Shown: positions 53,342-62,813 of the stretch, piece after piece
How the letters are laid out: every line of letters starts with the position of its first letter
How positions within the stretch are numbered: the first letter of the stretch is position 1
Origin: Shinella zoogloeoides
Lineage (GTDB): Bacteria; Pseudomonadota; Alphaproteobacteria; Rhizobiales; Rhizobiaceae
Assembly: GCF_003574625.1 (NCBI RefSeq)
Contig: NZ_QNUJ01000003.1
Span: forward strand, 124,001-188,000
Direction of reading: 5' to 3'
DNA length: 64,000 nucleotides
Translations under genes and position numbers: made by a program
The notes under the pieces: generated by a model
What the model saw: only the letters and a program-made list of their open reading frames with translations
Databases searched by the model: none
Told to the model about the DNA's origin: nothing

Positions 53342-54028
53342 ATGACCTATTTTTCTGCACCGTCGAATGCGCGAGGCGCGGCAAGGCCGGCAAAGTCGGC
53401 GGCCGCCTTCAACGCGCTCAAGCGCGACATCATGCTCGGGGTCCTGCCGGCCGGCGCGGCGCTGACGGAGCTGGATCTCGCCGCGCATTTCTCCTGCAGC
53501 CAGGGCACGGTGCGCGAGGCGCTGCTCCAGTTGCAGGAAGAGGGGCTGGTGCGCCGGCAGGGGCATCGCGGCACGCAGGTCTCCGAATGCACCGAGGCCG
53601 AGGCCGTGGAGATGTTCCGCGTGCGCCAGCAGATCGAATGCAGTGGCATCCTGCGCGCGCTGCAGATGCCGAGCCGCACGCTCGTTTCCGACCTCAAGGC
53701 GCTCTTCGCCGAAATGCTCGATACGGCCGCCGCCGGCGACGAGCTCGAGCTTGCATCCCTCGACCGGGACTTCCACCGCCGCATCTTCCAGGATGCGCAG
53801 CTTCCCGCGCTCGATCCGATCCTGCACCGCTGCCTCGTGCACAATCACCGCTTCAAGATTTCGCGCAGCACCACGCCGCGCGATCTGGTGGCGACCGCCC
53901 AGCGCCACGGCGCGATCATCGAGGCGATAGAGAACAGGGATGTCGCGCAGGCGAGCGCGGCGCTTCGCCACCACATCGCAACCATCGTCGACCTCGGTCC
54001 CGACGTCTTTCCCGAGGCGACGCAATGA
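53342..54028 (+). CDS. GntR-family (FCD-type) transcriptional regulator
   Basis: About 228 residues. Winged helix: AFNALKRDIMLGVLPAGAAL, DLAAHFSCSQGTVREALLQL, GLVRRQGHRGTQVSE. FCD ligand domain with D and H metal-ligand positions (LDRDFHRRIFQDAQLP, QRHGAIIEAIENRD, ALRHHIATI). The ATG at 53342 is preferred to 53303, which overlaps the palindrome. Its stop overlaps the esterase start (ATGA), so regulator and enzyme are translated together. Confidence 0.85.
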   Translation: MTYFSAPSNARGAARPAKSAAAFNALKRDIMLGVLPAGAALTELDLAAHFSCSQGTVREALLQLQEEGLVRRQGHRGTQVSECTEAEAVEMFRVRQQIECSGILRALQMPSRTLVSDLKALFAEMLDTAAAGDELELASLDRDFHRRIFQDAQLPALDPILHRCLVHNHRFKISRSTTPRDLVATAQRHGAIIEAIENRDVAQASAALRHHIATIVDLGPDVFPEATQ

Positions 54029-55005
54029 GCATCGTGCCCGACATTACCCGGCTTTCGCCGGAAATGGCCGCGCTGCTTGCCCGCGTGGCCGCCGAGACCG
54101 GGCCGCAGCCCGATCCGACGACGCTGTCGCCGGCCGAGGGCAGGGCGCTCTCGGAGGAAAGCAACCGGCGCTGGAATGTCGACCTGCCCGAGATGGCGGC
54201 CGTCGGCGAAGCGTGGATCGACGCGGATGCGGGCCTCGGCTCGGCGCGGGTGCGCCTCAAGGTCCTCGTGCCGCCGGGGCACGGCGCCGGCGCGGTCGTC
54301 TTCGTGCATGGCGGTGGCTTTGCCTTCTGCAGCCCGGAAACGCATGAGCGTTGCGCGCGCGTCCTCGCGCTGGAATGCGGCCTGCCGGTGCTGCTGCCCG
54401 ATTACCGCCTCTCGCCGGAACATCCCTATCCCGCGGGGCTCATGGATGTCGTTGCGACGATCCGCTTCGCCTTTGCCGCGTCCGCGCCGCTCGGCGTGAC
54501 CGCCGGTCCGCTCATCCTTTCCGGCGATTCCGCCGGGGCCAACCTCGCGCTCGCCGCCATGCTGCACGAGCAGGCCGAAGGGCGCCCGCCCGTCGCCGGC
54601 GCGCTGCTCTTCTACGGAACCTATGCGGGCGATTTCCGCACTGATTCCTATCGCGATTTCGAGAACGGGCCGGGCCTGACCACCGCGAAGATGCAGCGCT
54701 ACTGGCGCTGGTATGTCGGCGGCCGCGATGTTTCGGCCGATCCGCTGGCCTGTCCGCTGCTCGCATCGGACGAGGCGCTGATCGCCTTGCCGCCGCTGCA
54801 TTTGATGGCGGCGGGCGTCGATCCGCTGCTGTCCGACAGCATCGTGCTGCACGAGCGCCTGAAGGGCCTCGGCCGCGACGAGACCCTGACGGTTGTGCCG
54901 GGCGTCACGCACGGCTTTTTGCAGAACACGCTCGATCTTGCCGCCGCGCGCGAGGCGCTGGCGGCAGCGGGCGCCGATGCCCGGCGGATGACCGGTACAA
55001 ACTGA
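54025..55005 (+). CDS. HSL-family alpha/beta hydrolase (esterase)
   Basis: A 326-residue carboxylesterase. Oxyanion motif HGGGFAF, nucleophile in GDSAGANLAL, acid in AAGVDPLLSD and His in GVTHGFLQ, in the standard order. The cap is formed by the N-terminal about 65 residues. Coupled by a 4-bp overlap to the GntR gene and followed 24 bp later by a sugar-binding protein gene. An esterase at this place suggests that the imported compound carries an acyl group or is a lactone, but this is inference. Confidence 0.85.
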   Translation: MSIVPDITRLSPEMAALLARVAAETGPQPDPTTLSPAEGRALSEESNRRWNVDLPEMAAVGEAWIDADAGLGSARVRLKVLVPPGHGAGAVVFVHGGGFAFCSPETHERCARVLALECGLPVLLPDYRLSPEHPYPAGLMDVVATIRFAFAASAPLGVTAGPLILSGDSAGANLALAAMLHEQAEGRPPVAGALLFYGTYAGDFRTDSYRDFENGPGLTTAKMQRYWRWYVGGRDVSADPLACPLLASDEALIALPPLHLMAAGVDPLLSDSIVLHERLKGLGRDETLTVVPGVTHGFLQNTLDLAAAREALAAAGADARRMTGTN

Positions 55006-55029
55006 ATTCGATTTTCAAAGGAGGAGACA

Positions 55030-56232
55030 ATGAAAATCTGGAGGAAACTTGCGGTCGGGGCCGCGCTTGCGACGGCGCTGCTTGCCAGCACCGCATCGGC
55101 GGAAACCGTTCGCTTCTGGTATCACTTCGACAATCCGGAAAACCCGATGGGCGATCTCGTCGCCAAGTTCGAGGCGGCCAATCCGGGCATCAAGGTGGAA
55201 GCGGAGAACGTTCCGTGGAACAGCTACTACGATAACCTCTATACCGCGCTGGTCGGCGGCAATGCGCCGGATGCGGCGATGGTGAAGCTCTTCGCCCAGC
55301 CGCGCCTCGTGGAAATGGGTGCTTTGGAGCCGCTTGCCGAGCGCATCGACGCCTGGCCGGGCAAGGCGGACCTGCTCGACAACCTGCTGGAGCTCAACAA
55401 GGGGCCGGAAGGCCAGCAATACTACCTGCCGATCCAGTATGTCGTGCTCTATCTTTACTATCGCGCCGACCTCTTCGCCGAAGCCGGCCTGAAGCCGCCG
55501 ACGACCTGCGATGAGTTCCGCGACGCCGCGATCAAGCTTACCAAGGCGCCGGCGACCTACGGCTTCGGCCTTCGCGGCGGCAAGGGCGGCTGGGACCAGT
55601 GGGGCGCCTTCGTGCTCTCGCAGGGCGCCAAGCTGGAACCGGGCGGCCTGACGACGCCGCAGGCGATCGCCGCCAACCAGTGGCTCATCGATCTGTTCCA
55701 GAAGGACAAGGTCATTCCGGCCTCCGCACCGAACGACGGCTTCCAGGAAATCACCGCCGCCTTCAAGAACGGCACTACGGCGATGACGATCCATCACATC
55801 GGCTCGTCGAACGACATGGTCAAGGCGCTCGGCGACAAGGTCTCGGCCGTGCCGGTGCCTGAATGCGGCGGCGGTCGCTGGACGTCCTATGGCGACGAAT
55901 CCCTTGCGATCTTCTCCAGTTCGGAAGTGAAGGACGCGGCCTGGAAGTGGATCTCCTTCCTCGCCGAGGGCGAGAACAATGTCGAGTTCAACAAGGCGAC
56001 CGGCCAGATGACCGTCACCAAGAGCGGCTCGGCAAACTGGACGCAGCATGAGCGCCGCTTCGTCGATGCCACCGTTCAGTCGCTGCCCTTCGCCCATGTG
56101 CTGCCGCAGAACACGGCGACCTCGGAATTCGTCAACACGGCCTGGCAGACCGCGATGCAGCAGGCGCTGACCGGTCAGATCACCTCCGAGCAGATGATGC
56201 AGCAGCTCGAGGCGCTCTTCGCGCAGCAGTGA
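55030..56232 (+). CDS. carbohydrate ABC substrate-binding protein (UgpB/MalE type)
   Basis: A 400-residue periplasmic protein with a signal peptide (cleavage near ASA|ETVRFW at about residue 24). SBP_bac_1 features: VRFWYHFDNPENPMGDLVAK, FEAANPGIKVEAENVPW, LVGGNAPDAAMVKLF, YYLPIQYVVLYLYYRADLF, ATYGFGLRGGKGGWDQWGAF and WKWISFLAEGENNVEFNKAT. AAAGGAGGAGACA precedes the ATG. The class binds glycerol-3-phosphate, oligosaccharides or polyols; the downstream isomerase, Gfo/Idh and mannitol-dehydrogenase genes favour a sugar or polyol. Confidence 0.9.
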   Translation: MKIWRKLAVGAALATALLASTASAETVRFWYHFDNPENPMGDLVAKFEAANPGIKVEAENVPWNSYYDNLYTALVGGNAPDAAMVKLFAQPRLVEMGALEPLAERIDAWPGKADLLDNLLELNKGPEGQQYYLPIQYVVLYLYYRADLFAEAGLKPPTTCDEFRDAAIKLTKAPATYGFGLRGGKGGWDQWGAFVLSQGAKLEPGGLTTPQAIAANQWLIDLFQKDKVIPASAPNDGFQEITAAFKNGTTAMTIHHIGSSNDMVKALGDKVSAVPVPECGGGRWTSYGDESLAIFSSSEVKDAAWKWISFLAEGENNVEFNKATGQMTVTKSGSANWTQHERRFVDATVQSLPFAHVLPQNTATSEFVNTAWQTAMQQALTGQITSEQMMQQLEALFAQQ

Positions 56233-56239
56233 CCTCCCC

Positions 56240-56306
56240 GGAGCGGACGGTCCTGCGCCCGCTCCACCCCTCCCATCCGCCCCGCCCGAACATCTGGGCG
56301 GATGGG
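56240..56306 (+). terminator. tandem stem-loops after the sugar-binding protein gene
   Basis: Two hairpins: GGAGCG/CGCTCC (56240-56265) and a perfect 11-bp stem CCCATCCGCCC/GGGCGGATGGG (56272-56306) with a 13-nt loop, followed by ATCTTT. Placed between the binding protein and the permease genes, they should limit read-through and give excess binding protein. Confidence 0.65.
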
Positions 56307-56340
56307 ATCTTTCGAATGCCAACCGGCCGGGAACGACCGC

Positions 56341-57264
56341 ATGACCGCGACCACCGCCTCACCATCGACTGCCGTGATCATCCCGACGCCCTGGAGCGTC
56401 CGGCTGATGCCCTACATGCTGCTGGCGCCCGCGGTGCTCGTCACCCTGTTCATCGTCTTCTTCCCGATGGTGCAGGCGCTGATCACCAGCTTCTACGACC
56501 TCATCCTCTGGAAGCCGAATGCCAGCCGCTTCGTCGGCTTCGGCAACTACGTCAAGCTCTTCGCCGACCCCGTCTTCTGGACGGCGCTCGGCAACACCGC
56601 GATCTGGATCGGCCTGACCGTGCCTCTTCAGATGGGGCTCGGCCTCGTTACGGCGCTGCTGCTCAACCGGGAATTCCCCTGGCGCGGCCTCGCGCGCGCC
56701 CTCATCATCATTCCCTGGGCCTTGCCGAGCGTGGTGATCGCGCTGATGTGGCGCTGGATCTATGATCCCAATACGGGCGTCCTGAACGATATCCTGCTCT
56801 ATCTCTCCGTCGTGCAGTCCGCCGTGCCGTGGCTCGCCGATCCGAAGCTCGCGCTCTATGCGATCATCGCGACGCTGACCTGGCAGGGCTTCCCGTTCTT
56901 CGCGGTGATGATCCTCGCCGGCCTCCAGGGCATTCCGCGCAGCCACTACGAGGCCGCCTCCATCGACGGCGCGTCGGCGTGGCGGCAGTTCGTGCATATC
57001 ACGCTGCCCGGCATCGCGCCGGTGCTGGCGACGGCGGGGCTGCTGCGCGTCATCTGGGTCGCCAATTCCATGGACGTCATTTTCGTGATGACCGGCGGCG
57101 GGCCGGGCTATGCGACCCATACGCTGCCGCTCTACGCCTTCGTGCGCGCCCGCCAGAACCTCGATTTCGGCTATGGCACGACCATCGCCGTGACCTTCAC
57201 CATCCTCCTCGGCGCGATCGTCGCCGTCTATCTCGCCCGGACCATGCGGGAGGTCGAACGATGA
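56341..57264 (+). CDS. carbohydrate ABC transporter permease (MalF/UgpA type)
   Basis: A 307-residue permease with six helices. The first periplasmic region is short (UgpA-like), and the ATPase-contact EAA loop is [20 protein letters not shown] followed by [17 protein letters not shown]. The ATG at 56341 is preferred to 56302, which lies within the hairpin region. Overlaps the next permease by 4 bp. Confidence 0.88.
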   Translation: MTATTASPSTAVIIPTPWSVRLMPYMLLAPAVLVTLFIVFFPMVQALITSFYDLILWKPNASRFVGFGNYVKLFADPVFWTALGNTAIWIGLTVPLQMGLGLVTALLLNREFPWRGLARALIIIPWALPSVVIALMWRWIYDPNTGVLNDILLYLSVVQSAVPWLADPKLALYAIIATLTWQGFPFFAVMILAGLQGIPRSHYEAASIDGASAWRQFVHITLPGIAPVLATAGLLRVIWVANSMDVIFVMTGGGPGYATHTLPLYAFVRARQNLDFGYGTTIAVTFTILLGAIVAVYLARTMREVER

Positions 57265-58094
57265 ACAAGCCGTCCACGCTCCGTCGCATCCTCACCACCG
57301 ACCTGCCGGTGCTGGTGATCGTGCTCTTCGCCATGGGGCCGTTCGCCTGGATGGTGCTGACCTCGCTGACCCCGACCGCGACGCTGAACGCCACGGGCGT
57401 CTCCGTCTCGCCCGCCGGCTGGAGCCTCGACAACTATGTGCGGCTGCTGCGCCAGACCTCGTTCCTCGGCAACATGCTCGACAGTCTCATCATCGCCTGC
57501 GGCACGGTGGTTCTGGGCCTTGCCGTCGCGGTGACGGCGGCCTACGCCTTCTCGCGCTTCCGCTTTGCCGGCCGCAAGGTGCTGATGCTGCAGTTCCTGC
57601 TCATCAACATGTTCCCGATCGTGCTGCTCATCCTGCCGCTCTTCGTGCTGATGCGCAAAGCGGGCATCCTCGACACGCATTTTGGCCTCATCCTCGCCAA
57701 TGCGACGGTCGCCATTCCCTTCGCGGTATGGATGCTGACGAGCTATGTCGGCGCGATCCCGAAGAGCCTCGACGAGGCGGCGATGATCGACGGCTGCTCG
57801 CGGCTGACGGCGCTGCGCCGCGTCGTGCTGCCGCTGACGATGCCCGGCATCATCTCCACCGGCATCTACATCTTCATCACCGCCTGGAACGAATATCTCT
57901 ACGCGCTGACGCTCGGCGGCAAGAACGTGCGGCCCGTCACGGTCGCGATCCAGACGCTGATCGGCGAATACCAGATCGAATGGGGCCTGCTTGCCGCGGG
58001 CGCCGTCGTGGGCGCCATGCCCGCCACCATCCTTTTCCTTCTCGTGCAGCGCCGCCTGATCGGCGGGCTGACCCAGGGCGCGGTGAAGGGCTGA
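57261..58094 (+). CDS. carbohydrate ABC transporter permease (MalG/UgpE type)
   Basis: A 277-residue permease. The EAA loop reads [20 protein letters not shown] followed by [20 protein letters not shown] and [10 protein letters not shown], which is the MalG-type ending. Coupled to the previous permease by ATGA. Together they complete the importer powered by the divergent UgpC-type ATPase. Confidence 0.88.
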   Translation: MNKPSTLRRILTTDLPVLVIVLFAMGPFAWMVLTSLTPTATLNATGVSVSPAGWSLDNYVRLLRQTSFLGNMLDSLIIACGTVVLGLAVAVTAAYAFSRFRFAGRKVLMLQFLLINMFPIVLLILPLFVLMRKAGILDTHFGLILANATVAIPFAVWMLTSYVGAIPKSLDEAAMIDGCSRLTALRRVVLPLTMPGIISTGIYIFITAWNEYLYALTLGGKNVRPVTVAIQTLIGEYQIEWGLLAAGAVVGAMPATILFLLVQRRLIGGLTQGAVKG

Positions 58095-58117
58095 ATGCGA
58101 ATGAAAGAGGACAGACA

Positions 58118-58999
58118 ATGAACCCCGTCGGGTTGATCTCCATGCAATATGCGCGGCCCTTCACGGCCGAGCACTTCCCGCTCTTCACCGAAATGCGAAG
58201 GCTCGGCTACGACTTCGTCGAGCTTCTCGTGCCCGAACCCGGCGAGCTCGACCTTGCCGAGACGCGCCGCGCGCTGGAGGCTGCCGGCCTCGGCGTCGTG
58301 CTCGCCGCCCGCGTCAACCTGCAGCGCAACCTTTCCTCGGACGATCCGGCCGCCCACCGCGCCGGCATCGACTACCTGAAATATGCGGCCGACTGCGCCG
58401 CCGCGCTCGGGGCGACCATTGTCGGCGGCCCGCTCACCGGCAATCCGCTGGTCTTCGCCGGCCGCCCGCCGCAGCCGGTCGCCGAGGAGGAGCGCCTTGC
58501 CCGCAAGGCCCGCTGCGTGGCGGGCCTCAAGGAAGCCGGCGACCATGCCGCAGGCCTCGGCGTCGTGCTCGCGGTCGAGCCGCTCAACCGCTTCGAGAGC
58601 GATGTCCTGTGCACGACGCAGCAGGCGATCGAATTGCTGGACGCGGTCGACCACCCCGCCGTGCAACTCATGCTCGACACATTCCACATGCATATGGAAG
58701 AGGCTTCCATCGCGGAGGCCATCCGGCTCGGCGGCAGGCGCGTCGTACATTTCCAGGCGAACGAGAACCATCGCGGTTTCCCCGGCACGGGCGCGACCGA
58801 CTGGGTCGAGGTGTTCCGGGCGCTGCACGAGATCGGCTACGAAGGTCCCGTCTCGCTCGAACCCTTCCGCCGCAACGACGACCGCTTCGGCGTTCCCTTC
58901 GCCCAGTGGCGCGCGCCGCACGAGGACGAGAGCGAACGCCTCGCCGAAAGCGCAAAATTCATCAAGTCCCACATCCTGCTCACGGAATATCGTCGATGA
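58118..58999 (+). CDS. sugar phosphate isomerase/epimerase (TIM-barrel, AP endonuclease 2 fold)
   Basis: A 293-residue enzyme of the xylose-isomerase-like TIM-barrel family. Metal-binding acids are seen in the usual places: VEPLNRFE (Glu), [11 protein letters not shown] (Asp and His), [11 protein letters not shown] (His region) and VSLEPFRR (Glu). This layout is like D-psicose/tagatose 3-epimerases. It overlaps the next gene by 4 bp. Likely epimerises or isomerises the imported ketose or its keto-acid derivative. Confidence 0.84.
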   Translation: MNPVGLISMQYARPFTAEHFPLFTEMRRLGYDFVELLVPEPGELDLAETRRALEAAGLGVVLAARVNLQRNLSSDDPAAHRAGIDYLKYAADCAAALGATIVGGPLTGNPLVFAGRPPQPVAEEERLARKARCVAGLKEAGDHAAGLGVVLAVEPLNRFESDVLCTTQQAIELLDAVDHPAVQLMLDTFHMHMEEASIAEAIRLGGRRVVHFQANENHRGFPGTGATDWVEVFRALHEIGYEGPVSLEPFRRNDDRFGVPFAQWRAPHEDESERLAESAKFIKSHILLTEYRR

Positions 59000-59991
59000 C
59001 ACTCAAGATCGGTTGGATCGGCTGCGGCGTCCACGCCACCCAGATGCTGCTTCCGCAGCTCGTTCGCCATGACGTGCAGATCGTCGCGCTCTGCGACATC
59101 GACGGCAACCGGCTGGCCTCGGCCGGCCGGCAGTTCGGCGTGACGAACCTGACGAGCGATGCGGAGGAGCTCATCCGCCGCGCCGATATCGAGGCGGTCG
59201 GCATGGCTGTCGGGCCGGACCAGCATCTGCGCTTCGGCAGGATGGCATTGGAGCGCGGGCTTCCCGTCTTCATGGAAAAGCCGCCGTCGGGCAGCGCCGC
59301 CGGCGCGCGCGAATTGCTGGCGGCCTCGGAGAAGTCGGGCAAGCCGCTCCTCGTCGGCTTCATGAAGCGTTATTCCGCCGGCAACAAGATCGCGGCGAAC
59401 ATCCTGCGCTCCGGCCGCTTCGGCGATATCTACGGCATCACCGGCTATTACATGACGGCGCCCGGCTATTTCGCCGGCAATGTCGATTATACCGGCTTCT
59501 TCCTGCACCATTGCGTGCACTACATGGACCTTGTCTCCTTCCTCGTCTCGCCGGTCACCAGGCTGACCGCGCGCAAGGTGGAGAAGGCGCCCGGCAAGGT
59601 GCTCTTCCATGTGAATTTCGATTTCGAATGCGGCGCCATCGGCACCATCGCCATGGGCACGGCGCAGTCGCGCGGCACGCCCGTCGAACGCATCGAGATC
59701 ATGGGCGACCACCAGCGCATCGAGGTCGATAATGTCATCGAAGTGCGCTGGAACCGCAATCCGCCCTTCAAGGTGGACGACCCGGCAGCGACCCTTTCGG
59801 ACGCCGTCGACACGCTGACCTGGAAGCCGAACTTCACCGCCGCCGCCAACGAGGACCCGAAGGGCTATCACTCGCTGCTCGCCGACGTCGTTCCGGCGCT
59901 CGCCGGAACGGAAACGCCCGCGCCGACGATCCGCGACGGCGTCGTCGCCATGGAACGGCTCGAAACGCTCCGGCGCGAACTCGCGCTCTGA
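58996..59991 (+). CDS. Gfo/Idh/MocA-family oxidoreductase
   Basis: A 331-residue NAD(P)-dependent sugar or inositol dehydrogenase. Rossmann start [18 protein letters not shown], then [15 protein letters not shown], and the family's EKP motif ([18 protein letters not shown]) with the catalytic Lys. [13 protein letters not shown] segment supplies the usual His/Asp pair of the second domain. Cotranscribed with isomerase and mannitol-dehydrogenase-type genes. Confidence 0.86.
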   Translation: MTLKIGWIGCGVHATQMLLPQLVRHDVQIVALCDIDGNRLASAGRQFGVTNLTSDAEELIRRADIEAVGMAVGPDQHLRFGRMALERGLPVFMEKPPSGSAAGARELLAASEKSGKPLLVGFMKRYSAGNKIAANILRSGRFGDIYGITGYYMTAPGYFAGNVDYTGFFLHHCVHYMDLVSFLVSPVTRLTARKVEKAPGKVLFHVNFDFECGAIGTIAMGTAQSRGTPVERIEIMGDHQRIEVDNVIEVRWNRNPPFKVDDPAATLSDAVDTLTWKPNFTAAANEDPKGYHSLLADVVPALAGTETPAPTIRDGVVAMERLETLRRELAL

Positions 59992-60005
59992 CGGCGGAGA
60001 TCACG

Positions 60006-61109
60006 GTGAAGACGCCCGTCATCCAGTTCGGCACCAGCCGGTTCCTGCAGGCCCATGCGGACCTGTTCCTCTCCGAGGGAGATCCGGCGCGGGCGATCAC
60101 CGTCGTCCAGACCTCCGGTGATGCGTCACGCGGCCGGAGGCTTGCCGCGCTCGCCGCGCCCGAGGGCTATCCGGTCCGCATTCGCGGGCTCGCCAATGGG
60201 CAGGCCGTGGACGAGACGCACACTGTCACTTCCGTGAAGCGCTGCCTTTCGGCTGCGACCGATTGGCCGGAGGTCGTGCGGGTCTTCGTCGAGGAGGCGG
60301 AATTCGTGCTCTCCAACACCGGCGATGCCGGCTACCAGCCGCGGCCGGAAGACGGGGAGCGGGCCTACCATCCGGCGATGAGCTATCCGGCAAAACTCTA
60401 CCACCTGCTCGCCGCCCGCCATGCAGCGGGCGCAAGACCGCTCGTCGTGATGCCGATGGAGCTTGTGGTAGACAACGGCAAGGTGCTGAAGGAGGCCGTC
60501 CTTGCGGTTGCGGCCGCGCAGGCGGGCAGTCCGGACCTCCTCTCCTATATCGAGAACGACGTGGTCTGGGCCTGCAGCCTCGTCGACCGCATCGTCTCGG
60601 AATCGCTGGAACCCGCCGGCGCCGTCGCGGAACCCTATGCGCTCTGGGCGATCCAGAAGGGGCCCGGGGTCGTCGCCCCTTCCACCCATCTGGCCATCGA
60701 GATGGTCGACGATCTCAAGCAGATCGAGCGGCTGAAGCTGCATATCCTCAACCTCGGCCACACCGTCCTCGTCGACATCTGGCGGCGTCAGGGCGGAGAG
60801 GGCGATCCGATCGTGCGCGAATTCATCGCGCGTCCCGAGGTGCATGCGGAATTGACGGCGATCTGCCGGGATGAAGTGCTGCCCGTCTTCGCCGCTCTTG
60901 GACAGCGCGAGGCGGCGGAGCGATACATGGCCGTCACGCTGGAGCGCTTCGCCAATCCCTATCTCGATCACCGGCTCGCCGATATCGCCCAGAACCACGC
61001 GCAAAAGATCGAGCGCCGCATCGGCGCCTTCCTCGCTCTTGCGCATGAAGCCGGTGAAGAAGAGCGACGAGGGCGTCTCGGAGAGATCGTCGCCTCGGTC
61101 GCGGGATAG
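60006..61109 (+). CDS. mannitol dehydrogenase-family oxidoreductase (UxaB-like)
   Basis: A 367-residue polyol or aldonate dehydrogenase, NAD-dependent. IQFGTSRFLQAHADLFLSEG at the N-terminus is the family's cofactor motif; the catalytic region shows the K...N...H pattern, with KLHILNLGHTVL as its core. Shorter than mannitol 2-dehydrogenase (about 490), closer to compact tagaturonate/mannonate-type members. A GTG start at 60006 has GGAG six bases upstream. Last gene of the operon. Confidence 0.82.
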   Translation: MKTPVIQFGTSRFLQAHADLFLSEGDPARAITVVQTSGDASRGRRLAALAAPEGYPVRIRGLANGQAVDETHTVTSVKRCLSAATDWPEVVRVFVEEAEFVLSNTGDAGYQPRPEDGERAYHPAMSYPAKLYHLLAARHAAGARPLVVMPMELVVDNGKVLKEAVLAVAAAQAGSPDLLSYIENDVVWACSLVDRIVSESLEPAGAVAEPYALWAIQKGPGVVAPSTHLAIEMVDDLKQIERLKLHILNLGHTVLVDIWRRQGGEGDPIVREFIARPEVHAELTAICRDEVLPVFAALGQREAAERYMAVTLERFANPYLDHRLADIAQNHAQKIERRIGAFLALAHEAGEEERRGRLGEIVASVAG

Positions 61110-61168
61110 CCGTTGCCGGAAGTCCGGGCCAAGGTGGTTGTATACGACGCGGGCGCATGTCGCAGAGG

Positions 61169-61981
61169 CTAGGCCCTCGCCACGATGACATGGGCCTGAA
61201 TCTTCGCGACGACTTCGCCATTGCCGTGCCGGCTGGCGATTGTCGATGCGGCGCGATCGGTCGCGGCCTCCAGCATTCCGGGCGCCCTGGCTTCTATTTC
61301 GCTGCGAAGCACGGTTCCCTGGCAATAGGCGACGGCGGGGAGGCGGGGTGAGGGCGCGCGGCTTAGTTCCGCGCGGGTATCGATCCCGATGTCGATAAAA
61401 CCGGCCTCCTCCAGATCGCGACGAATCCGGTCCCTGTCGTGATAGCCGTGCGGCGTGCGTGCCAGGAAGCGCGGCGGATCGTCCGGGAACATCCCCGCCA
61501 GCACATTCGTCACCTCGTCGGCAAAGACGTTCTCCTCGATCCGATCCCAGACGCTCAGTAGAAACCGTCCTTCAGGCTTGAGAACCCGCCTTGCCTCGCG
61601 ATAGGCCGCCGGGCGGTCGGGAAAGAACATTGCGCCGAACTGACAGCAGACGAGGTCGAAGCTTCCGTCGGAAAACGGTAGCGCCATCGCATCTGCCTGC
61701 CGCCACTCGATGTGTCCGCCGGCAGGTTGCCGCGACGCGGCATAGTCGAGCATCGGCTGGTTGAGGTCGGTCACGACATAGCGCGCGTCAGCCGCCAGCT
61801 TCGGCGCCAGTGCGCGTGTAACGGCGCCCGTTCCTGCCGCGATCTCCAGGACGCTGCCCGGAAAAAAGGCGGCAGCGCGTCGAGCCATGTCCTCCGCATA
61901 GGGTTCGAAAATCAGCGGCACCATGTACCGATCGTAGTTCTCCGGGACCGAGCCGGTGAAAGCGTTGTCGGACTCCGGCAT
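61169..61981 (-). CDS. SAM-dependent class I methyltransferase
   Basis: A 270-residue soluble methyltransferase. SAM-binding motif I SVLEIAAGTGAVTRALAPKL, motif II YVVTDLNQPMLDYA, acidic DAMALPFSDGSFDLVCCQFG, and VLKPEGRFLLSVWD, as in UbiE/Methyltransf_11 proteins. The start at 61981 has GAGGT upstream; the longer ORF is not family-like. Divergent from a LuxR-type gene. Substrate unknown. Confidence 0.82.
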   Translation of the reverse strand: MPESDNAFTGSVPENYDRYMVPLIFEPYAEDMARRAAAFFPGSVLEIAAGTGAVTRALAPKLAADARYVVTDLNQPMLDYAASRQPAGGHIEWRQADAMALPFSDGSFDLVCCQFGAMFFPDRPAAYREARRVLKPEGRFLLSVWDRIEENVFADEVTNVLAGMFPDDPPRFLARTPHGYHDRDRIRRDLEEAGFIDIGIDTRAELSRAPSPRLPAVAYCQGTVLRSEIEARAPGMLEAATDRAASTIASRHGNGEVVAKIQAHVIVARA

Positions 61982-62081
61982 GGGGCGACCTCGCGTGCAT
62001 TCATGACATCGCGAGAATAGCACATCGCCACTTGGCTCCGCATGGGTCTTCCAAATATGCGTAAAAAAAATTTTAGATAAT

Positions 62082-62094
62082 GCGAATAATTCGC
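62082..62094. promoter_or_regulatory. palindrome upstream of the LuxR-type gene
   Basis: Perfect GCGAATAATTCGC, 32 bp before the regulator start, in an AT-rich patch (62058-62095). Possible autoregulatory site. Confidence 0.35.
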
Positions 62095-62126
62095 CATCTG
62101 AAACGTCTTGGTCTGCGGAGGTGGCC

Positions 62127-62813
62127 ATGTTCGTTTCCGAAACAGCGCTATTGGATCCCGTATGCCCGGCCGATCGCGGCGACGATCCGGGGCGGATCGT
62201 CATTGTCGCACGGCCGGATTGCCTCGTGGAATGTCTGGCGGAAGCGCTTCGCCGGCGGTTCCAGGATCGCGAAGTGGTTGTCGACGATCATCGGGATACG
62301 GGGAACGGGGGTGCCAACCTCATCTTGTACTATCGTCGCGACCCGGTCGAAATCGCCCAAATCGAGCGTGCGAGGCACCCAGCCTTCCGGGTTTCCGTTG
62401 CCGTCATCGTGGATGATGCGTCCGGGATCCATCCTTTGCTGGAGGGAATGGCGCGAGAGCGTCAAATCGACGGTATTCTGCAGTTGAACATGCATCTTGG
62501 TGTTTTGCTGACCAGCGTGGACCTCCTTCTGAAGGGAGGAGAGTATTTTCCGTCGGCGTTGCTGCATCGCCGTGAGTGCAAGCATGAGGAGCGGGCGACG
62601 GGCAGTGAAATCATGATGGATTGTTCCCAGCTGACAGCCCGGGAGACCGATATTCTCCAGTTACTGTGCAAGGGAACGCAGAACAAACTGATAGCCCATC
62701 GGCTTCATCTCTCCGAAAATACCGTAAAGACCCATATTCGCAGCATCTACAGGAAGCTGCATGTCACCAACAGGACGGCGGCGGTCATGTCCTATCGCCG
62801 CGAGGGCAGATAA
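62127..62813 (+). CDS. LuxR/NarL-type regulator with a degenerate receiver-like domain
   Basis: A 228-residue regulator. The last about 60 residues are a LuxR helix-turn-helix (LTARETDILQLLCKGTQNKL, HLSENTVKTHIRSIYRKLHV). The first about 145 residues follow the CheY-like alpha/beta order (RIVIVARPDCLVECLAEALR, VAVIVDD, GILQLNMH), but the acidic pocket (DD after strand 1) and the phospho-acceptor Asp (LILYYRRD at strand 3) are missing, so phosphorylation is unlikely. The ATG at 62127 follows GGAGGT; a GTG at 62121 is possible. Overlaps the convergent gene by 22 bp. Confidence 0.8.
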   Translation: MFVSETALLDPVCPADRGDDPGRIVIVARPDCLVECLAEALRRRFQDREVVVDDHRDTGNGGANLILYYRRDPVEIAQIERARHPAFRVSVAVIVDDASGIHPLLEGMARERQIDGILQLNMHLGVLLTSVDLLLKGGEYFPSALLHRRECKHEERATGSEIMMDCSQLTARETDILQLLCKGTQNKLIAHRLHLSENTVKTHIRSIYRKLHVTNRTAAVMSYRREGR

